From positions 32,997,814 through 33,061,813 of the forward strand of contig CM019691.1 of NCBI GenBank assembly GCA_009760885.1: a stretch of DNA of 64,000 nt, given 5' to 3'. The position numbers and the translations under genes were made by a program. The notes beneath the pieces were generated by a model. It searched no databases and had not been told where the DNA came from. It worked only from the letters and a program-made list of their open reading frames with translations. Below are positions 56,947 to 64,000 of the stretch, in pieces. The stretch's first letter is position 1. The number at the start of each line of letters is the position of its first letter. The DNA comes from Achatina immaculata (taxonomy: Eukaryota > Mollusca > Gastropoda > Stylommatophora > Achatinidae).

Positions 56947-57083
56947 TCTTTTTCCAAGCCTGACATTATATTGACAGTAAGCGCCCTGGTACCCGGAGGG
57001 GCATATACAGCGGGGGATATCAATGGGTGAAGTGCATACACCTCCATTTAAACACTCGAAATAAGCGCAAGGGTCCCTGGAAA
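56947..57083 (-). CDS. Secreted EGF-like peptide, gene C, exon 2
   Basis: A 137-nt exon with acceptor CTCATCCACAG and donor AAAAAGA/GTAAGG, same phases and length as genes A and B. It encodes SRDPCAYFEC, LNGGVC, CPSGYQGAYC and NVRLGKR: one six-cysteine EGF-like domain plus the Gly-Lys-Arg amidation and cleavage signal. It differs from gene B's exon 2 at only about five residues, mostly in the third loop. Its exon 1 is the distant 62131-62197. Confidence 0.7.
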
Positions 57084-57107
57084 CTGTGGATGAGAAAGAT
57101 ATTTACT

Positions 57108-58577
57108 TCTTCTTCTTCTTCTTCGTTCACTTCTACCACCAAAAACCGCACTGTGAACCTACTGAATTCATGCCTGTGGTCCTCGTTAGGTCCCGTGGTC
57201 CCCTGTCCAAAATAGACCACACGAGATCCACGAAAGGACCACAGGAGATTCAGAGTGTCACAGTGCTTTAGCCTGTATTCTTGGTGGGTCTCGGAAGTGG
57301 GATTGCGTGACACCGTGGTTTTCATTGCACCAGTTTAGTCTAGGGTTGGACTTTCTCACCGGAAGACCTCGACGTGTTTAGAATATCAGTGCATCCCCAC
57401 TGGGTGAGAGGCGGTAGCTCACCCAGGCCAGAGTTGGACTTTCTCACCGGAAAACCTCGACGTGTTTTGAGATACCCGTGTATCACCGCCGGGTGAGAGG
57501 TGGTTGCCCATCCAGTCCAGGGTTGGACTTTCTCACCGGAAAACCTCAGCGTGATTAGGATACGCAAACATCCCCGCCGGGTGAGAGGTGGTTGCCTATC
57601 TAGACTGCCCTGGTCCAGTGTCTCCGACTTCAGCATTTTGCGGTCGTGGCCGCTACCCTTCCTAGTTGTGACCAGGATGGAGCTTTTGTCCAGGAGGACG
57701 AATCCTCGCCACTAGTGACTTCCACCCCTGGGTTGAGCCGGTTTAGGCATTATCCCAGTATTGGCGTGTTTGGGACGGGACCGACCTCTAGAGCAGAGGT
57801 ACTGTGACATGCATAGCCTTCAAGATTCACCCCTGGTATGAGCCGGTTTAGGCAAAATTCACCAGTATGGGTGTTTATCAGGCGTTACCGACCTCTAGAG
57901 CGGAGGTGGCATGACATGTCTAGCCATCAAGTTCCACCCCTGGTGTGTGCCGGTTTAGGCATATTTCACCAGTGTAGGTGTATTTCGGACGTGGGCGGCC
58001 TCTAGAACAGAGGTGCCGTGGTATAGCTCTCGTAGCGATACTACTGGACATACCGGTTAAACTTCACTTTCCACCACCTTTTCCCATCGGCTCCGCACAG
58101 CAACCTTTATTTCTTTTCCGCATTTACTTCCTTAACCGGGAGGAGCTTCACTCCACGCACGGCATATGAAGAGTCTCGCCAGCAGTGAGACAAGCCGGTT
58201 CATGCATTTCACCCGACATGACTGCACTCAGGACGTGGCCGACCTCCAGACCAGAGGTGCCATGATTTGACTGTTTGCTTCGCTTTATCCTTTCTACCAC
58301 CTTTTCCGCAGTGATGCTGCGCGGCAACCTCATTTGTACCTTTCTTCATTGGCCGGGAAGAGCACCGCTCCACGCACGGCAGCTGAAAAATCTTGCCAAC
58401 AGCGGCAGATGAGCTACCAAACGTGACACTCATCTACCCTAAGTAACTGGTTTTCAGGCGCCAGATATTCGCCCTCGCCCCTTCTCCTGTCAGTTTAAAC
58501 AGTTCTGCCACGGGAAGGCCAGGAGCTGGACTTGACTGCCAGAGGCTGTTTGAGGCGCATTTGCAGTCCTTAGAACC
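57108..58577 (-). mobile_element. Novel non-autonomous retroelement 'GAA-tail', copy 2, inside the gene C intron
   Basis: A 1470-bp insertion flanked by exact 11-bp duplications AGATATTTACT (57097-57107 and 58578-58588); gene B has the single empty site at 50920-50930. Read on minus, it begins GGTTCTAAG and ends in (GAA)n. Internal direct repeats as in copy 1. Open frames on minus repeat one motif (FSGEKVQPW) and are not credible genes. Together with copy 1 the termini are well defined. Confidence 0.9.
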
Positions 58578-58588
58578 AGATATTTACT

Positions 58589-59395
58589 GATTATATTTCC
58601 TTATTACAGTGATCTTGTCATGGCGATCTTCCTGTTCAGATGTCTCACAGTATTACAACATTCAACTCTCACTCTCTTAGTCAATCAACACTTCAGGCTA
58701 AGCATCCGTTTACTGCAGGGAACACAATGCTAGAAACAGAACGAAAATAAAGTTAATCTCCTCCTTTCTCGGCGTTGGCCCAGAAAAGATGCGTTTGACT
58801 GTGATGATTGTGACTCGATTCATCTAAATTGGACTCGGTGTATTTTTAGGAATGGGTTCGTCTTCCCATTTTCATCTCTTTTCAGTCGGCCAGACTATTG
58901 TCTGTTTCCAGTAGCACCACCGGGAGACAGAATAGGGTCTCTATTATAAATCGCCAACCCTGATGAAAGCTATGGGTCACTGATCGCTGTCTCATCCAGC
59001 TTGAGTATTATCAGCTCCAAGAATGTTAATGAAGATGTGCCGAAGATGACAATTTGGAACCTAATGAACACAGTTTGAAAGTTATATCCTACAGGGAACT
59101 GACGTGAATGTAGTGACATGTCATTTGCATTCCAGAGGGTGTCCGATCCGCAAAAGAGTGCCAGCAATAACGGCATGCATTATTATAAAGAGTTTGTTTT
59201 TTTTTAAAACCAGTAATAAAGCCAATACCCTACAGAATGCCTACGTGACTGCCCAAGCCATGAAGAGGTGTGACTGCATTCGCTATCCATATTATTACAA
59301 GCAGTTGACTAGGCTTTCTGACAATCTTTCAACCCCTCTGTAGATGTTAGCAGGACCCCCGATGAGAATTTTGTAAGCTGGGGCAAAGCTAATTC
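58589..59395. other. Intron of gene C, no further element recognised
   Basis: 58589-58737 is nearly identical to 50931-51080. The rest shows no supported feature. Confidence 0.5.
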
Positions 59396-59399
59396 TTTA

Positions 59400-60075
59400 T
59401 TTTCCCTTCCCTCGCCCCCCCCCAACATTCTTGTGTGCTCTATTGATTCTTTTTTCATCTACTACACCACCCACCCACCCCCCCCCCCAACATTCTTGTG
59501 TGCTCTATTGATTCTTTTTTCATCTACAACCACCCACAACCCCCCCCCCCCAACATTCTTGTGTGCTCTATTGATTCTTTTTTCATCTACTACACCCACC
59601 CACACCCCCCCCCCCAACATTCTTGTGTGCTCTATTGATTCTTTTTTCATCTACTACAACCCCCCCCCCCCAACATTCTTGTGTGCTCTATTGATTCTTT
59701 TTTCATCTACTACAACCACCCCAACCCCCCCCCCCAACTTCTTGTGTGCTCTATTGATTCTTTTTTCATCTACTACAACCACCCACCCCCCCCCCCAACA
59801 TACTTGTGTGCTCTATTAATTCTTTTTTCATCTACTACACCCCCCCCCCCAACATTCTTGTGTGCTCTATTGATTCTTTTTTCATCTACTACGCCCACCC
59901 ACAACCCCCCCCCCCAACATTTTCTCGTGTGCTCTATTGATTCTTTTTTCATCTACTACAGCCAAACAACATTCTTGTGTGCCCTATTGATTCTTTTTTC
60001 ATCTACTACACCCCCACCCACATTCTTGTGTGCCCTATTGATTCTTTTTTCATCTACTACACCCCCCCCCCCTTC
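59400..60075 (+). repeat. C-rich minisatellite, about 11 copies
   Basis: Units of ~55-64 bp: a poly-C run of variable length, then AACATTCTTGTGTGCTCTAT and TGATTCTTTTTTCATCTACT. The non-C part is almost invariant while C-run length varies. It lies in the gene C intron. Confidence 0.95.
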
Positions 60076-60754
60076 CAATAAAACATAGGAAGCCGTCCGG
60101 ACCCTCCCTTAATCGTTCGAGCCAAGGAGCATTGAACTGACTGGACCCCCCCCCCCCACCTCCACCCCCTCATAAGGCCTGTCTGTCATAAGCATACTCC
60201 TACGGACATATCCATATGCATAAATGCTTATACCCATACATACGTTGACCGTGAGACACGATTAATATTTTATCTGTTGTGCTTTGTTTCCGTGAACACA
60301 GAATGGGCCGAATTTTTTTTAAATATAAAAACGGCACGGAAGACGACCATGATCAACCAGGTGGTCCTTCCATCCAGGCTGAGACTTTAATCTAAAAACC
60401 CTCACCACCTCGAGGTGGCACAATTATCTAGCAACACCATGCGCTGTATCTCACATCAAATGTCATCCAATAGTGTTTAAATATAATTTACATCATGTTC
60501 CACCATTGGTGATTCTGCTGTGGAAGTTCTCGTACATCATACCCAGTAAATACTAGATTTAACGCTCCCGACATTATGGATTTAACTGACCAGATAATTC
60601 AAAAGTTTATGCTACGTACCGGGTGCAGTTGTTTTGGGTAGCGTTAGGGTGGACTCCCTTTGTTTCGGTCGCAGTCTACCTCAAGGTATCCTGCAGTCAG
60701 ATTGTATAGATAAGAGTTTGTGTGGCTTTTTAATTATGACTTTATTTATCAATT
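60076..60754. other. Intronic spacer, nothing recognised
   Basis: Contains a C-run near 60146-60159; no coding or repeat feature identified. Confidence 0.45.
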
Positions 60755-61015
60755 AAGTGGATGTCTGAGTGGCGAAGTGGTTAGTGCATTGGTCTCTCAT
60801 GGCGAAGGTCGGGGGTTCGAATCCGGCCGGCGGCACCCCAGTCACCCAGCTGTAGAAATGGGTACCCGACTTCTTCTGGAGTTGGGGAAGGAAAAGGCAG
60901 CCAGGCGTGATACTGACCATATCACCTCTAGCGTGCTGACAGGTCAAGGAAAATATCAGCACAAACACCATATCCTTTTGTGCCTCTAAAGCATGACATG
61001 GTTACCTTTGCTTTT
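60755..61015 (+). mobile_element. tRNA-derived SINE, well preserved
   Basis: A box TGGCGAAGTGGTTAGTG (60773 on) and B box GGTTCGAATCC (60813-60823) form the pol III promoter. A core (CTGTAGAAATGGGTACCCGA) and body (GCAGCCAGGCGTGATACTGA) follow, then an AGCATGACATGGTTACCTTT tail. It is the best SINE in the window and explains fragments at 28.6, 39.7 and 54.0 kb. Confidence 0.88.
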
Positions 61016-61056
61016 ACTTTTGCAATCCCTACAATTCAAAATGGCATCAAGTAATC

Positions 61057-61128
61057 ATCTTATATCTTATATCCTTCCCGTGCCGTTAAACGTCACATAG
61101 GGCTCGCAAAGTAGTTCGCCAATTTTAT
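61057..61128 (-). mobile_element. LINE family 2 3'-end fragment
   Basis: ATCTTATATCTTATATCC then CGTGCCGTTAAACGTCACAT; shows the tail is (ATAAGAT)n. Confidence 0.8.
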
Positions 61129-61309
61129 CAAGTAATAGAGGAGTTAAAATAAAACGTGTGAACTTAACTGGCAATTTTGCGCACTAACATCGTTGATCAC
61201 ATCACCCATCAGTGTATTGATAAACCAAGGAAATGTGTGCATTAATATCGTATCCCGTGTATGCCTGAATCACACTACATAGGCCTATATTAAATCATGT
61301 AAGTGAAAT

Positions 61310-61585
61310 CTTCAGTCATTTGCATGTCCCTTGCGAAACTTTGTCTCCCTAACAGCTCTCCTGTAGGCCTCTCTGTTGCAAGCAAGATGCCCTTCTGCTG
61401 ATGCATCCATTTGCAGATCATCAACGATGTCTTGCAGCCATCTTCGCCGTGGTCTTCCTCTCTTTCTTTTTCCCATTATGTATCCTTCCAAGACGGTCTT
61501 ATCTAAATTATCATGACGTTTAATGTGTCCAAAATATTTAAGTTTTCTCTCTTTAATCCTCTTTACTAGTCAGCCTTCTTCAAGT
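61310..61585 (-). mobile_element. RTE-like LINE 3' fragment (family 1)
   Basis: Plus-strand landmarks ATTTGCATGTCCCTTGCGAA, GTAGGCCTCTCTGTTGCAAG and TATCATGACGTTTAATGTGT; same as 29.3 and 63.7 kb. Confidence 0.85.
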
Positions 61586-61659
61586 GAAATCTTACATCTA
61601 AATCTGAACAATTACACTAATTTTTCTGCGTGACACCATTTTGTAAATATTAGTAATAA

Positions 61660-61840
61660 AATAAGATGGACACCACAGGGGAACAGAAGTAAGGGTAGAC
61701 CAAAAGAGACATGAGTAGAACAACAGAAAGGATGTTGAGCAATAGAGGGCTCACCTGGGCAAGAGCAGAAAAAAAGGCGAAGGACAGGCATTTGTGGAAA
61801 ACCCTTGTGGAAGCCCCATGTGCCCTGGGCACTTAAGGTT

Positions 61841-61884
<44 letters not shown>
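61660..61884 (+). mobile_element. LINE family 3 3' end joined to (GA)n
   Basis: Plus strand: RWTPQGNRSKGRPKET, later ICGKPL and the end at CTGGGCACTTAAGGTTCG, directly followed by about 22 GA units (61841-61884). Confidence 0.85.
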
Positions 61885-61886
<2 letters not shown>

Positions 61887-62130
61887 ATAAAATTAACTGT
61901 ATTCGTCTCTCAAGAAGAGAAAACGCTGTTGCACAATATTTTTGCAGAGCAGAAGGGGCTATACTTATTCTTATCATTTTATCGTTAGTTCAACTGAAGT
62001 CAGTTTTCACGTGTGCAGTATTTTCAAATGTGCCTCACCTTGCAGGTATGTACTTTCTACTGTCAGAGGAATCCTAACTAATATTTTCAGCGCTAATGGT
62101 GTTCTGCTTTCTAAATTAACGGGCACTTAC

Positions 62131-62197
62131 TCTGACTAAGAACACACTGGCAGCTCAGAATCGCTAACAGGCCAAAGAAAATAGTCGAACGGGCCAT
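62131..62197 (-). CDS. Secreted EGF-like peptide, gene C, exon 1 (signal peptide)
   Basis: ATG at 62197, 22 codons plus one base, donor CAGA/GTAAGT. It encodes a signal peptide of the same design (core STIFFGLLAILSC, cleavage region CVLSQ) but differs clearly from the A/B version, and the upstream promoter does not align either. Phase fits exon 2 at 57083; the implied intron is 5.05 kb and holds the GAA-tail element, the C-rich minisatellite, a SINE and LINE fragments. Confidence 0.65.
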
Positions 62198-62374
62198 GCT
62201 GGAAATTTTAACTTGGAAAAGGTTTATCTGGCTCAAGAAATCTGGAAACTGGATCTTTACATGCACACAAAAAAAAAAAAAAATCTGGCGATTGACCTAA
62301 TTTCGCAGACAGTCTGGGACAACGTGTTGGCGGAAGTCACGCTACAACTAGTATTTTATTTCTTTTTTTTTTTT

Positions 62375-62665
62375 CTTCCTATGAGAGGAACGATTTTAAG
62401 GGGATGCATCTTTCCCATTGCAACATATGCCTGTGAGACCTGGACACTTTAACGAAACAACTGAGAAACACATAAATGTCTTTGAATCTAAATGCTACAG
62501 AAGAGTTCTTCAAATATCGTGGACACAAAAAATAACAAATATATCCATACTACAAGAAGAAGGCTGGCTAGTCAAGAGAAAACTTAAATATTTCGGACAC
62601 ATTAAACGTCATGATAATCTAGGCACATGCATTGATAGAAAGAAGAAAGTGATTGATGATTTATA
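62375..62665 (+). mobile_element. RTE-like LINE C-terminal fragment (family 1)
   Basis: Plus strand: GCIFPIATYACETWT (62399-62452), then KHINVFESKCYRRVLQISWT, EEGWLVKRKLKYFGHIKRHD (62418-62666). A single-base change splits the frames. Confidence 0.85.
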
Positions 62666-63130
62666 ATTTCTAATGTTTTTGGTTGGAGTGTTGGATGTGT
62701 ATGCCTATTTAGTAACGCACAATAATTGGTGCATACGTATATAACAATACACGCAGCCACTGCAGTAAAGCTATGATGCCAAAATTTATAAACTAGGAAA
62801 AAAAGGAGGAACTACTTTATTACATAATAAAAGTGTAGTCGTTAAGCAATGAAGCTGTTCCTTCCCCCCCCCCCCTTGTTTATACATTGAATGTATGTCT
62901 ATTATGTCTTACTTATTATTTTTTTTTAAGTGGCTGTTCTCCACATCCTCGATATCTGAAGCTTTCCATGAGCACATATGATTATTTTAACCATATGATT
63001 TTTTCCCCATTATGCCAGCCTAATAAACTTTTTTTAAAACCCTGACTGTTTTATCTCTGTTCTCATTCATCTACAGTATTGTTATGAGAGATGAAAGAGA
63101 TGATGACTGCGGTAAAACTGGTTCTGGTTG
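62666..63130. other. No feature recognised
   Basis: AT-rich sequence with a C-run near 62862-62874. Confidence 0.45.
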
Positions 63131-63322
63131 GGTAGATAGAGGTGTGTGGTTCCGTTTTACAAAACGACAAAGGAAATGAGGAAACTGAGCAGAAACACAC
63201 ATGGCAGAAAATTAAAAAGTAAGATGATAACGTAAAATTGAATGTTCTATGTTCTTCATTCTGCTCAGTTTCCTCATTTCCTTTGTCGTTTTGTAAAACT
63301 GAACCACACATCTCTATCTACC
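63131..63322. repeat. Long inverted repeat: 64-bp arms, 64-bp loop
   Basis: Arms 63131-63194 and 63259-63322 are reverse complements with two mismatches in 64. The arm contains ACAAAACGACAAAGGAAATG. It could be a fold-back element or a hairpin RNA source; no flanking duplication was identified. Confidence 0.95.
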
Positions 63323-63444
63323 ATTAGCGCCGTGATGTTTTCAGGTTCGTTCCTCATATATTCGCTGACTGTCAATGCTTAAGTATAGTTTTTTTAATTA
63401 TCTGATTTTTTTCGTTTATTTCAGTGACTTGTTCATTTTCAGTT

Positions 63445-63492
63445 ATATATATATATATATATATATATATCTTATATATATATATATATATA
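63445..63492. repeat. (TA)n microsatellite
   Basis: Two TA runs around a CTTA interruption. Confidence 0.95.
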
Positions 63493-63704
63493 ATTCTACT
63501 GCTTTCTGCAATCTTTGTAATGATATTTGCTTAAGAAGCACAATATGCACATTTTATACATTTCTTTTGCGATTTTCAGTGACAGATTAGAACAGCCATG
63601 CACCCATTAACTGTTTTATTTGAAGATCAAGAGAGGGGCAACTTCAGTTCTTTTCACAAATTTTATGCATTTAAGAAGAAGAAGAAATAGGTAAAAAGTC
63701 CAAC

Positions 63705-64000
63705 AATCTCAGTCAGTCAGTCATTTGAATGTCCTTTGCCTCCCTAACAGCTCTCCTGTAGGCCTCTCGGTTGTAAGCAAGATGCCCTGCTGCTGATGCA
63801 TCCATTTACAGATCATCAACGATGTCTTGAGTCATCTTCGCCTTGGTTTTCCTCTCTTTCTTTTTCCCATTATGTACCCTTCCAAGACGGTCTTCTCTGG
63901 ATTATCATGACGTTTAATGTGTCCAAAAATATTTAAGTTTTCTCTCTTTAATCCTCTTTACTAGCCAGCCTTCTTCAATATTAAGTTCTTTCTTGTAGTA
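63705..64000 (-). mobile_element. RTE-like LINE 3' fragment (family 1), cut by window end
   Basis: Plus landmarks ATTTGAATGTCCTTTGCC, AGGCCTCTCGGTTGTAAGCA and TTATCATGACGTTTAATGTG; continues past 64000. Confidence 0.85.

Noticed and set aside
57340..57636. 98-codon minus-strand ORF with three FSGEKVQPW-like repeats
   Set aside because: Follows the ~90-bp DNA repeats of the GAA-tail element; copy 1 does not keep the frame.
59433..60088. Plus-strand ORFs with repeated 'LCALLILFSSTT' and Pro runs
   Set aside because: Translation of the C-rich minisatellite inside the gene C intron; no independent coding evidence.
60755..60835. Possible functional tRNA gene
   Set aside because: Has A and B boxes but is joined to the SINE core and body; the anticodon arm and acceptor pairing are not convincing.

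Overview
The window looks like animal genomic DNA, most probably from a lophotrochozoan such as a gastropod mollusc. The pointers are a ciliary/sperm MYCBPAP-type gene split by introns, small secreted EGF-like peptide genes, tRNA-headed SINEs with a GAAATGGGTACC-type core, many RTE-like LINE remnants, Tc1 and hAT transposons, and very long minisatellites. No operons or prokaryotic signals are seen. Placement in Mollusca is inference from repeat style, not proof.

Left part (about 1-25.4 kb). The minus strand carries part of one large gene, modelled as exon A (25168-25367), exon B (13975-14174, with a near-identical second copy at 11907-12106) and a 1.74-kb exon C (5261-7002) that encodes most of a MYCBP-associated protein. 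Splice phases match A to B to C. Exon B is 200 bp long and flanked by different phases, so splicing both copies together would break the frame. The introns hold a hAT transposon with a perfect 8-bp target duplication (8917-11637), LINE remnants and about 12 kb of 26-bp minisatellite variants (12.72-25.01 kb).

Middle part (25.4-35 kb). No confident host gene was found. It holds Tc1, LINE, SINE and microsatellite debris, plus one copy (31737-33101) of an unusual non-autonomous element with a (GAA)n end.

Right part (35-62.2 kb). Three genes lie in the same (minus) orientation, each with a 67-nt coding exon 1 (22-residue signal peptide), a phase-1 intron and a 137-nt exon 2 (one EGF-like domain ending in Gly-Lys or Gly-Lys-Arg). 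Gene A uses 38246-38180 and 36082-35946, gene B 52404-52338 and 50906-50770, gene C 62197-62131 and 57083-56947. They sit in segmental duplications later altered by LINE, SINE and other insertions. The paralogues serve as empty sites that date and delimit several insertions. The predicted products are short, secreted, six-cysteine peptides, probably C-terminally amidated. A venom, defence, hormone or growth-factor-like role cannot be decided from sequence. This cluster is the best candidate for an undescribed system here.

The rest is mainly transposable-element remains: at least five LINE lineages (one nearly full length at 46.08-49.26 kb), a DD34E Tc1 element, SINEs, several minisatellites, two perfect 40-bp fold-back palindromes in LINE fragments and a long 64-bp-arm hairpin at 63.13-63.32 kb.
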